Below are positions 1 to 21,987 of a stretch of 64,000 nt of DNA, piece after piece; within the stretch, counting starts at the first letter, position 1; each line of letters begins with the position of its first letter. The translations under genes were made by a program, and so were the position numbers. The notes beneath the pieces are model-generated. The model was not told the DNA's origin and searched no databases. It saw nothing but the letters and a program-made list of their open reading frames with translations. The stretch comes from Rhabdophis nuchalis (Eukaryota; Chordata; Lepidosauria; Squamata; Natricidae): contig CM077644.1 of NCBI GenBank assembly GCA_039707465.1, positions 101,479,875-101,543,874 on the forward strand. The letters run 5' to 3'.

Positions 1-1495
<1,495 letters not shown>

Positions 1496-2302
1496 TACAG
1501 GTAGTCCCTACTTACCAACGAGAACTCCTTTGCTAAGTAACACATTTGTAAAGTGCAATATTACATGATCATACTGACTTACGATTGTGGTTCCTGCAGT
1601 TGCAACTGTTAGGCGAATCCTAAGAGTCATGAATACCATTTGTGACCTGCCTGCTTTCCCCACTGACTTCAGTCATTGAAAGCCCGCAGTGAAGATTGCA
1701 AATGGTGGTACTGTGAGATCACCGAATGCCTGAATTACAATTACGACTAGAGGCATTTCAACCGCTACAACTACTAGGACCGATTTTCATTATCCCTTCT
1801 TCAGTGCTACTGTAACTTTTAATGGTCGCTGAATTTATTTATTTATTTTATTTTTATTTTTATTAAATTTATACCCCGCCCTTCTCCTAAAAAAGGACCC
1901 AGGGCGGCGCACAGGCATCATTAAAATCATACAAAAATACAAAATTGTTAAAAACTAATTAAATATTCCCTGTTGCTAAAATTAATAAGACTCTAAAATG
2001 TAAAAATTATCCCTATAAAAGTCAGAAACGGGGGTTATGCTAGGTCGGCTTGTTGAAATAAATAGGTTTTAAGACGTTGGCGGAAAAGGCAGAGGTCCAC
2101 GATGGTGCGTAGATCGGGGGGAAGGTCGTTCCAGAGGGCAGGGCCTGCCACAGAGAAGGCTCTTCCCCTGGGCACCGCCAACTGGCATTGCCCGGCCAAC
2201 GGTACCCTGAGAAGGCCCTCTCTGTGGGAGCGGATCAGTCGAAGGGATGTATGGGGCAGGAGGCAGTCACGAATGAGTGTACATTAAGAGAGGACTACCT
2301 GT
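1496..2302. repeat. Interspersed MITE-like repeat split by an L2-like LINE end
   Basis: The left part begins with acaggtagtcc and runs to about 1832. The right end resumes at about 2281 and closes with gaggactacctgta, the inverted form of the start. This repeat family recurs many times in the window (for example 9500, 17705, 27761 and 47502). The intervening 450 bp is a separate LINE 3' end in minus orientation. Family identity is inferred from recurrence within this window. Confidence 0.6.
1833..2280 (-). mobile_element. 3' end of an L2-like LINE (minus strand)
   Basis: Read on the minus strand, the segment ends with a gcgccgccctgggtcc-type 3' UTR and an AT-rich tail. Upstream are remnants of the coding end, about the WND-LP region that is seen intact at 44929-45034. 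It is truncated at its 5' end and sits inside the surrounding MITE. Confidence 0.6.
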
Positions 2303-5300
2303 ACAAGTTCCAAGCTTTCCTTTTGTTGCTAATTTTTCCTCTAATCTTTCAGAGCGGGATCTGGAGCTTATGAACAAGTAGTTATAAAACGCTAGAAGAA
2401 CTGGACTAAGCTGATGGATTTCCAGAATTTATTTCTCAATATTATGAAGGATGAGATCTTTTGAAAGCTGGCATACACTGATATGCCTGTTTAGATACTT
2501 TATACTGAAAACACCTTCTTCTGAAACCATTTATAAGGGCAATTTCCCATCTTTTAGCATGCTGCTAATTTGTTGGCAAATTTGTTGATGGAATTGTTGC
2601 ATTGTTCCATATGTAAATCAAATTGGGGTGGAATTTTATTTTATTTTTTTGGAAAGAGGAAAAAATTCTATATAATTGAACCTATATTGAAATCAGTTAT
2701 AAGTGGAAGATCTTCAGTAATGTTTTCTATAGGAAAATCAGAATAGGAAATGGGAAGTACTCATTCAAGGAAGCGTTTTGAGAAAGTAGTACTTTTATAA
2801 ACGTGTAGTTTTAAAACGTGACATGCATTTCAGTAATGTATTTTTGTTATCACTTGAAAATGAGTGACTAGCCCTAAATAGGATTGATATGCATATTTTA
2901 TTACTGTTGAATATACTCAGAGCCACGCAGGTGCTGTACATATTCTTAAAACTATGAAAAAGTATGAGGTTGTATTGACTGACATTTAGTCTGTACCTAA
3001 ATCATTATCACAGGATTCAATGAGAACTTTGAACTCACAAGATGATTTGCAGAGAGAGCTTGGAAAATATCATTTGAGAGTGCCTTGTTTCTAAGGGAAA
3101 AGGAAATACAAACTATTTTATGAAGTTTTAATAATAAATAGTAAACCGCTATAAAGATAAGCACTTTATAAAGGTTACTTCGATCCATATGAAATCCATT
3201 ATTTAAGTTGAAGTTCTGACTTAAGCCTGACATAAATTGAGCAAATGGCATAATAGCAGTTTCCTTCGTTTTTGTTGCATTATGTTTGCCGGTCATGGTC
3301 CATATATGAAGGAAATACTTGTCAGATGCAGCATCACCTGTGCAAACATTTACACGGATGAAGCTTTGTGCCTAGTGCTCTCCAGTATTAAATTGCTTTT
3401 CCCCCCATGTCCTCTTAAATAGAATTTATTTCATTTAGACTTACACAGAAGAAATCTCCTGGTACAACTGTGATGCATAAACATTTATATGAACAAAACA
3501 ATATAATTTGCCTATGCAACAATTTCAACAAAGTCTGACAGCAGAAACCACACTTTTTTGGTATGAAATCTACCAATAATCCTGAACTATATCAATAGTT
3601 GTTTAGTAGCTGGTCTCATATCTTTAAAAAATAGAAATTGATACACCTTTAAAATAACTTTTAATAAGCTAATTATAGGTATCTTATTTAATGTCTTATT
3701 TTTACTGTTTTCATGGTATCACTGATTCTTTTTGAAAAGAGTATGAGTTATTTTTAGTTAAATGAAGGATTTTTAATGTTTGAAATACTGTTTTTTTTAT
3801 AAATATAGCTTTTTTGCTAAAATCACATGTATGAACTCTTAAAATAATATTTCTTTACTATGGTACCCAACAATGTTCTATTATGTTTCAACTTGTTCTA
3901 ACTTGACTTTAAATGGGTTTTTAAAAGCTGCTATTAAAATAATGGAAAGGGAATGCCCATGGTTTGTTTTGAAATATACTTTAATTTACTTTGAACTTTC
4001 TATTAGTATGGTTAAGTAAAATGAACCTAAGATAATAGCAAATTTATTTGAGAATGCACAGGTTAAAATAAATGACAGGATCAATTACAATACCCATAAT
4101 GAGAAATTATCACTTTTAACTAAATATTCTACTGTGAATATAATTAGTACGATCAAATGCAGTATTAGTCCATATAGAGATGTCCAATTTTGTTCCTTTT
4201 AGAACTAGTACAGAGGGAATTTCTGTCTTGGCATTCAACATGTTGGTGGTAGCTCTTCTTATTCCATATGCTCATTGTGTGTATTAATTCTTCTGTGTAA
4301 AGTTTGAACAAATATCATGCACTTTTATTAATTGTATTATTTTAATGAAGTGATTCCAGTCCATCTGAGACATGGGAAATGATCTTCATATTTATATGGC
4401 ATTAAACTTGCGTAAACTGTATATCAACATGCTAATTTTTTAATTAAAATTAACAATTTTATCATAAAATACTTCATTGTAAAGTGAACTTACAAATTAA
4501 ATAAAATTTGTCCTCAACTTTTATTTGTGTTCTTTTTAAAAATAATCATTACAGAGATTTAAATATTTCCCCTGCATTACTTTCCCCCCTACAATAAGAA
4601 TTAATTCCAAAGAAAACAGGTTATCTTTCCTGAAAATAACAGGCAGAAAGTGAACTGATTTTTAAATTATTTGCACCCCTTTTTCGTTGTTTTTTTTAAA
4701 GGCCATAAGCCGCCACCGCCACCATCTGCCCTCCTCACCCGCTCAACAACTGGCTTATTTGAACCAATAATTTTCCATAGAAGATAAATTCTATTCAAGT
4801 GTTCCATTCCCTTGTTGGAACTCTTAAATCCTTTTGTTAAATCCCTAATGCTAAATATAGTATCATATATTAATAATTCACTTATTTACTAAATTGGTAT
4901 AAAATGGGTTTTGAGTTTTATTCTTTGATTGGTTTTATTTTACATTTTCCTATAAAAAGATACGTTAAAGGTAAGTTGGCTTATCTGGTCACATTTCCTT
5001 CTGTTTTCTCGTGAATATTAATTTCTCTAATGTACTGGCTTAAATTAAAAACCAGAGTTGAAAATTCCTTAAACAAGAGAGCCTATGTGTTTGGGGGAGG
5101 GGGGTGGCAAAGTATCAAGGCAACACAAAGCAAACTCCATGCCTTTTAGTACCTGCCGGTACATTGCTATGTTCCATGCATGCACGCACATAAAAGATGG
5201 AACTTGCATGACATCACTTATCACTGACAAATCTTCAGCTTCCATAGACACCTCTGAGATCCTCAGCTAATGAAATATTTCAGCCTCAACAATTAAGTAT

Positions 5301-7055
5301 TTTGGTAAAGAAGAATTAAAGAGAATTAAGTAGAGCTTGGCAATAAAAGATGCCAAGAAATGTATTTCACTTAATATATTAAATAACCTGGTTAACCAGC
5401 TTTTTTTTTAAAAAAAAAGTCAAACCACAAAGCCAAATACTAGTGCAGGCTACACAACTCACTTATAAGGAATTTTGGAGGTAAAATAGCTCCTCCCAGT
5501 GCTTATATTGGTGTCAGTCAATACAAACACAAATACCTGTCACATACCATCTGGCCCAGTTTTGTATTATAGATCCATTTCAGAGTGTAAGGTCTGAGGA
5601 TGTGGTTATTTGTAGCTATGCAAGGCCTCTTGATCATATTTATCATGACTGATTTTACTTGACTATATGGAACACAATATTGTAAATGCAGTAAATATTT
5701 GATGCTGTATACTTTTAACAATAGTACTACACACACTTGGGGAAAACCACCCTAAGCTTTTTAATATTTAAACTGATCATCCACTTCTGTGTTCCACTCC
5801 TGGTCATTGGAATGAGGAACCACTAATTGTCCTAACTGATGTCTTTTATAAGAGGAGTCTGGGAGACACAATCTTCTTGGTTTTCTCCTTGATCAGTCTG
5901 CCACTTACTTTCCTGATTGATTCTGGGTGCTATGCAGCACAGAATTAAGGATTTGATGGTATCGATTCCAGAAACTATATAATATGTTCATTTTATACAG
6001 AAAAGAACTTCATGTTTACTGAATCTGGCTTTCTACTAGATTTGTTTGCCACATTTATATGTCCTATGCCATCAGAGATTCTTGACACAGCTAATTATGA
6101 GTCACATATTTCTGCATGCTATTTTCATTTAATTTGAGCATTTTTATTCTATATTTTAAAATATTGTATACTGCCCAGAATGACTTTGGTGTGAGATGAC
6201 CAGCTATACAAATATGATAAATAAATAAAATCCTATATATTTTAGCTGCAAAAATACTCAATAAACTGTTATAGGACGTTTCCCTTGAAATCATGCTAAA
6301 GTCTCCACTCTTCTCAGAGATATGGGGGAGGGCGAAAGTTTGTATAAAATTATTATCTAATATAGTGTCGCACCCTTAGCAATTTTAATATACGTGGAGT
6401 TCAAATGCCAGAATTCTGCAGCCAGCATGGAGAATTCTGGAAGTCAAGCTTGAAACAACTTAAAGTTGTGAAAGATGAGAAACAGTAGCAGTATCTAGAA
6501 AAGTATGCCGGTGATACTTGTGGATGAAGGCAATAGAACTGTTAACTGCCACATTGGAAAAATAGCAAACATTGCATAAAATGTGTTTCACCATTACTGG
6601 GAATCTCGGCAATATTTCAAAACTAATTATAGAAAGATCAACAGAATGTACAGAGAGCAGATTTTATATTTCTAAATATGAAGAGATGGGGATGAAGATT
6701 TTTTTATTGTAATTGAGGGAAATATTTGATATAAACCAGTTTAATGATATCAAAGTGAGGATTGCATCTTACCACTAACAGTGTTTTAAGATTTAGAACG
6801 TCCATCACAAAAAAGAATTGTGACAGGATCAGTTTCTGTCATTCCTGCAATTGTATTTGAAAGCAAGATTGAAAGTATCTGTATAATTATCCTCTCAAAC
6901 CATCTGTATTGTTATTCCCAGCTGCAAATCAATCACTATGCATGCTTGTCATTTTCAGAAACACACAACATGAAATTAGCAAATTATATTGCGGCAGAGA
7001 AACATTAAGACATTTGAAGAAAAAGTTCAAAAGCATAATACATGATTACAGGGGA
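2303..7055. other. Intergenic AT-rich region downstream of HENMT1
   Basis: No coding exon was recognised. About 6160-6234 looks like the 3' end of an old LINE (gcccagaatgact followed by a taaataaataaa tail). About 6385-6475 is a relic of the fold-back hAT-like family. A purine/pyrimidine-symmetric A/T run is at 5401-5420. The rest is unassigned. Confidence 0.5.
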
Positions 7056-7061
7056 TTTATT
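7056..7061 (-). terminator. HENMT1: Candidate HENMT1 polyadenylation signal
   Basis: AATAAA on the minus strand, about 615 bp beyond the HENMT1 stop codon. It is the first canonical hexamer I found downstream. Use of this site is inferred from position only. Confidence 0.35.
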
Positions 7062-7674
7062 AAGTACTTAATGTTTACCATACTTTAGTATTACTAGAAA
7101 ATACTTCCATTTTATCTAGTATATACTTATGATCTTTTGTACAGCAATCTCTATATTTTAGTACAAAATTCCTTAAATTTTACTTTTTCCAGTATTAAAA
7201 TTAGGAAAATCATTTTTAACCTTTTGTTTCAATAACTTTTTTTTGCTTTGTGATTAGACTGAAATTTTTCACATGCATTCTTATTCAGAGTTATGTAGTA
7301 ACACATGGCTGAATAAACGTCCTCTTGTTCTACTTCTAATTATTTGAAAAGTTGTATTGCTTACTTGGGTTTGAATGTTTTTTGTTACACTTTTAAGGGA
7401 AAATACCCCCCTCCTTCACACTTAACTGCTACCTAGTATAACATTACCTCATCCACTTTGTGGGCAACAGTCTCTTGGAAACATGTTACCTTCCTCTGGT
7501 GAAAAACAAAACCAAGTGCCACTCTTGGACACTAAGAAGTTTACTCAACTATCTATAATCCAATTTAATGTGAAAATGTCACATCTGATTATAGTATTTA
7601 AGACCAATTTTAAACCAGAAATTACTAGTATTTCAATTACTAGACTATTCTGTTCATGACAGGAACAGTTCTTT

Positions 7675-17662
<9,988 letters not shown>

Positions 17663-17704
17663 ATTCAAAACTAAGAACAAAAAATAGTATTACGTAAATG
17701 CTAT

Positions 17705-18080
17705 ACCGGTAATCTTTGACTTGTAAGTTTAGTGACAGTTAACAGCATTGAAAAAAGTTACTCGACTGTTTTTCGCACATACGACCATTGCAGTATTACC
17801 ATGGTAACAGGATCAAAATTCAGATGCTTGGCAACTGACTCATATTCATGAGGTTGCAGCAACCCAGGGTATTGTGATCATCTTTTGTGACCTTCTGATA
17901 AGCAAAGACAATGGGGAAGCCAGATTCACTAACAATCGTGTTACTAACTTAACTGTAGAAATTCACTTAACAATTGTGGTAAGAAAGGTCATAAAATGGG
18001 GCAAAATTCACTTAACAAATGTATTAACTTAGCAACACAACGTTTGGGTTCAATTTTGGTCATAAGTCAAGAAGTTTCTG
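17705..18080. repeat. MITE-like repeat copy
   Basis: Begins ggtaatctttgacttg and ends cataagtcaagaagtttctgta, with interior text shared with the copies at 27761 and 47502. It lies about 35 bp upstream of the HENMT1 second-exon acceptor, on the intron side. Confidence 0.6.
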
Positions 18081-18172
18081 TAGTCTCATAAACTTGAACT
18101 GTAGTTTGAGAAACTTGAAACAAATTGAGATCTGAGTAAATTTCATGACTATATAAATTACATATATGTGTG

Positions 18173-18390
18173 TGTGTGTGTTACATTTTTGAGCTGATCA
18201 ATAAATAAGTCAGGGAAACTAGGATAGATCTATTTCGAGCTTTTTAGCTCTCATCAGCTAGCCATACCCTTACTGGGATTCGAACCAGTAATGGTATGGC
18301 TAGCTGATGAGAGCTAAAAAGCTCGAAATAGATCTATCCTAGTCTCCCTGAGTTATTTATTGATCAGCTCAAAAATGTAACACACATATA
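18173..18390. repeat. Long palindrome made of two inverted SINE bodies
   Basis: Arms of about 100 bp read outward from a centre at about 18281 (ttactgg, gattcgaa, ccagtaa). Each arm carries the SINE body text seen again at 19090-19186 (gctgatgagagctaaaaagc and ttatttattgatcagctc). The minus-strand arm includes a pol III B-box-like GGTTCGAATCC at the centre. Arms are nearly identical, so the inverted duplication is young or maintained. Confidence 0.85.
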
Positions 18391-18430
18391 AAAAAATTAC
18401 ACAACGGAATTCATGGCTTTCTGTCTAGAT

Positions 18431-18565
18431 CAAGGGTTCCCAAACTTGGCAACTTGAAGACTTGTGGACTTCAACTCCCAGAATTCTCCAGCCAACTCTG
18501 CTGGCTGGAGAATTCTGGGAGTTGAAGTCCACAAGTCTTCAAGTTGCCAAGTTTGGGAACCCCTG
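18431..18565. mobile_element. 135-bp fold-back hAT-like MITE
   Basis: Near-perfect palindrome whose ends are caagggttccc and gggaacccctg. Flanked by a perfect 8-bp duplication, gtctagat, at 18423-18430 and 18566-18573. The CA...TG termini and 8-bp duplication fit the hAT superfamily. It has no coding capacity. Confidence 0.85.
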
Positions 18566-18679
18566 GTCTAGATGGTCTCTGGTGATGAGCCGAAAGGCAG
18601 AAAAGGGAAAGCAGTATGCTTCCTCCCTTAATTGGGGTCCTAACAAGGTGTTGTGGAAACAATTATATATATAATTGTC

Positions 18680-19186
18680 TCAGCTGATGCAATTGGGAGA
18701 GCCAGGCTGGCTGAATGGTTTAAAGCAGGGGTCCCCGGTGCCAGTCCGTGGCTTGATAGGAACCGGGCCACAGTGAGCGACGCAACTCTTAGAAAGGGCC
18801 GGAGAGGAGGAGGAGGGAGCAGCCACCTGGGCAGAGCACGCACCAGGGGCAGGAGGGCGCAGGCTCGCTCGCACGGTTGGGGTCCAAGAGGGGCGAGTGA
18901 GCCGACTCACCCCCCCGCGCACGCATGTGCTGCCTGTTCCCCCCCCCCCCGCTCCCCCTCTACGCCGGCCGAGCCATGGCCACCGGTCCGCAGCATTTTT
19001 TTAACATGAAACCGGTCCCTGGTGCCAAAAATGTTGGGGACCCCTGGTTTAAAGGCTCCTGCCTGATATGCAATACAGCCCCGGTTCGAATCCCAGTAAG
19101 AGTATGACTGGCTGATGAGAGCTAAAAAGCTCAACATAGATCTATCCTAGTCTCTCTGATTTATTTATTGATCAGCTCATAAAACT
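18680..19186 (+). mobile_element. tRNA-derived SINE interrupted by a hAT-like element
   Basis: The 5' part (about 18680-18725) includes an A-box-like ggctgaatggtttaaag. After the 321-bp insertion the sequence resumes with the B-box GGTTCGAATCC at 19082-19092, then the gctgatgagagctaaaaagc body and a ttatttattgatcagctc tail ending in an AC microsatellite. The tRNA-like promoter boxes indicate pol III ancestry. It is too degenerate to be a functional tRNA. Confidence 0.75.
18726..19046. mobile_element. Non-autonomous hAT-like element (321 bp) inside the SINE
   Basis: Terminal inverted repeats caggggtcccc and ggggacccctg. Perfect 8-bp duplication gtttaaag at 18718-18725 and 19047-19054. The inner sequence accgggccacag and ggtccgcagc resembles widespread vertebrate hAT non-autonomous families. 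Interior is GC-rich with no intact ORF. Confidence 0.9.
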
Positions 19187-19187
19187 A

Positions 19188-19221
<34 letters not shown>
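19188..19221. repeat. (CA)n microsatellite at the SINE 3' end
   Basis: CA repeats interrupted by a short tatac; directly visible. Confidence 0.95.
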
Positions 19222-19222
<1 letters not shown>

Positions 19223-19629
19223 AATATTGGAACCTGCTCTTTTGATTGATTGTCATTATGGTTATCACAATTTCTTTGACATTCCTTTTTCCTATAGAAT
19301 TAATTTGCAACTCTTGATATGAAACAGGTTTGATCTTATTTATATACAGTATGTCATTTAGTAATTCAATTGATACTGAACTTTTGGAGTTTTTTGACAA
19401 GACGGGATCATTGATTTTCATTTTCGGTATTTAGCTAGGCCTTTTATTCTAATAACACAGAATAAAAGTAATCCCTCTTTAAAACAATTGTGAATCAAAA
19501 TAAAGACAAAGCAAACCTGGATTTTGGACCTTTTTCCTTTTTTAATTACTTTATTAACAATCTAGTATATGAACTAAGTGAACTTTATTTCTTTCCTTCC
19601 TTTATATAAGAAACATTTCACTTTAGTCT

Positions 19630-19790
19630 TATGCAGATGATATGGTTTTGTTTACTTACGCTCAGATAGCAGATAATTATGATAAATCTAAAATGACTGT
19701 GTTTAAAGATGAAACGCCACATAGTAATAGCCAAAATAAAATTGAACAAAATTCCTCATATCACTATCTTGGAATATTCAGTGGTTTAGG
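19630..19790 (+). pseudogene. Relic of a non-LTR reverse transcriptase (YADD motif)
   Basis: The plus strand at 19630-19647 reads YADDMV, followed in frame by a KSKMTVF-like stretch and a YHYLGIF-like end. These are the reverse transcriptase catalytic motif and the conserved KTK and YLG blocks that follow it. The remainder has decayed and the family cannot be named. Confidence 0.6.
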
Positions 19791-20384
19791 TTGATTGAAT
19801 TCTAATGTGAAAGCACTAAATCTAAAGACTTTGGATTTTTGATCACAGAGGCAGGACTGGTGCCCCCTGCAATACAACTCACGACTTACATAAAGCCTGT
19901 GTGGCTTCCTCCACCCCCAACACATCCCTGCATTTCTTAACTGGAACACCTTCTGCTTAATAGGTTTGGAGTTAACAATTGGGAATGTTATATTTTTAAA
20001 TATCCTTTTGTTATTTCATCATTCTCTGTAAGTAACTGGAGTCTAAAAAGTGGCATGATTAAAATAGATTTATCCTCTTTCATCTCCAGACCTGTTTCAT
20101 CTACTTGCCACCTGGGTCTCCTCTCTTTTCTACTTTAGATCCCCTATTTTTCCCCCTCTATCAGAGAAATGAATTCATCCAAATTGTGTAACCATACCCC
20201 CTTTCTCACCCACTGGGATTTTATCTATAATCACAAGCAAGAAGTTAATGTGACTATCTTTTTCTAATCTGAACTCTTAAGTATAAACCATTTTACATTT
20301 GAAGCCCAAGGCAACTGGGTCCATTTTATATCACCCTCTCCCAATAAACACCAGTCAACTGTGCAGTCAAGTGGAGCAAATTCA

Positions 20385-20640
20385 TCAAACTTGTAAATTA
20401 TTTCTATGGATGGAAACTAATCAAGGAAATAAGCAACCTAGAACTAAGGAGAAACTTCCTAACAGTGAGAACAATTGAGCAATGGAACAGCTTCCCTCCA
20501 AAAGTTGTGCCTGCTCCAACATTGGAGAATTTCAAGAAAAGACTGGATAGCCACTTGTCTGAAATGGTATAGGGACTCCTGCTTGGGCAGGGGGCTGGAC
20601 TGCATGACCCCCAAAGTCCCTTACAACTGTTATTCTATGT
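20385..20640 (+). mobile_element. CR1-type LINE 3' end
   Basis: Encodes a degraded LELRRNFL, then LWNSLP-like and [17 protein letters not shown] sequence in plus orientation, matching the better-preserved minus-strand copy at 41958-42605, and ends in a short 3' UTR. Truncated at its 5' end. Confidence 0.75.
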
Positions 20641-20734
20641 TCCATGAGATTTTAAGGGTCAAAAAGAAAAAGTAGCAAATGCAAAGAGATTTTACTGCTT
20701 CAGCAACTTGTTGAATCACAAGTGACAAGGCACA

Positions 20735-20872
20735 CCATGAAGATGCTGAGTTGAAGAAGCTTATTGGATGAGAAGCGAAACGTCTTCAAAGTAAAACCAA
20801 TTGCACCTCTTGAAAAAGCACCTTTGAGACAACCACGACGGATGACTGAGAATCTCCATAGACTGTTATCAT
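20735..20872 (+). repeat. Old interspersed repeat (gatgagaagcgaaacgtctt family)
   Basis: The phrase gaagcttattggatgagaag followed by cgaaacgtcttcaa is a common interspersed repeat of vertebrate genomes, often attributed to an old retroelement. Exact class not determined. Confidence 0.45.
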
Positions 20873-21039
20873 TCTAGTTTTCAAAACCTGTATACTTTTT
20901 TTAAAGGATATTTTTTATATCATTACAAAAAAGCCTATCAGTGAAGTGCGTTTAAGACGTTACTAAAGCGCTGAAATAAATGCCCGAGTTTGCACACGCC
21001 ACCTAAAGCCTTGCAGTACAATTTAACAGTTCTACAATT

Positions 21040-21654
21040 ACGGGTGCTGGACGTGCTCCACGGGACCGAAGAACACCAACAGTCCGAGCTGAGTTTACAA
21101 CAGCGTCGCCTTCGGCTATCCTACGGCCAGCCTCATTGCAATTCCCGCGTGTCCAGCAAGCACAGCGCCAGGAGAAGTTGCCTTCTTCTCGATTAATCCA
21201 ACGGCATTCTTTAATCCAACGGCATTCTATGATGACTACGTGAAACGCCACAGGCTTTGCAATACGTGGGCGGTTGGGCCCTCCTCACCCTCGCCCAACT
21301 AAGCAGCAAAGGACGCTTCGGCCCCGCGCGCTCTCCGAGCCCAACCGAAAGGGCACCGCCTCGCGCTCCGCTTGCTCCTCCCACTCCTCCGCCTCCTCCG
21401 AGGGCTTTCCGAGCCGTCCTCGGAGCCCGCCCAACCACCTCCTCTTCCCAGCCTCCCCCGCGGGCTGCGATTGGCCGTCTCAGTCCCGGAAGGAATTTTT
21501 TTTTTTGCTCATTTCCGCGGGAGCCGCCATTTTGTCGGCGGTTGGTTGGCGGAGTCGCTCTGCGTTCAAGCTGGAAGGCTTCTGCCCGCCTTACTCGCGC
21601 GGCCTAGTCGCCTGCTCCTTTGGCGCCAGCGACTTGTTTTTCGCTGGGGCCGCT
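21040..21654. promoter_or_regulatory. CpG-rich divergent promoter of PRPF38B and HENMT1
   Basis: CpG-dense sequence against an AT-rich background, with open reading both ways. Upstream of the PRPF38B ATG are an inverted CCAAT box (attggc, 21470-21475), an ETS-like ccggaag (21486-21492) and a YY1-like gccgccattttg (21523-21534), a typical TATA-less housekeeping layout. The HENMT1 start exon is non-coding and must lie upstream of 17670; this region is the likely place. A 16-18 bp tandem duplicate (aatccaacggcattct) sits at 21196-21228. Start sites are not mapped. Confidence 0.75.
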
Positions 21655-21987
21655 ATGGCCAATAACTGCCCCCTCGTGGGGCCCGGCAACTGCCATCCGC
21701 TGCTGCCTCACCAGTCGCCGCAACAGCAGCAGCACCAGGGAATCTTGCAACAACAGCCGAATCCGCAGGCCGGCGCCGTTTTGTCGCCCCCGTTAGCGCT
21801 CCAGAGCGCGGGCCCGAAGCCGGCCGCCTCGGGCAAGCAAGGCAACGCTCTGCCTCTGTGGGGGAATGAAAAGACCATGAACCTAAACCCCATGATCCTC
21901 ACCAACATCCTCTCGTCCCCTTACTTCAAGGTGCAGCTTTACGAGCTGAAGACCTACCACGAGGTGGTCGACGAAATCTTCTTCAAG
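21655..21987 (+). CDS. PRPF38B: PRPF38B exon 1
   Basis: 111 codons, MANNCPLVGP to VVDEIFFK, with a short CAG-type glutamine tract near residue 23. Donor gtgagc. Lies in the CpG island. Confidence 0.95.

Noticed and set aside
19082..19092. Possible tRNA gene (B box GGTTCGAATCC)
   Set aside because: No cloverleaf can be formed; it belongs to a SINE that is split by another element.
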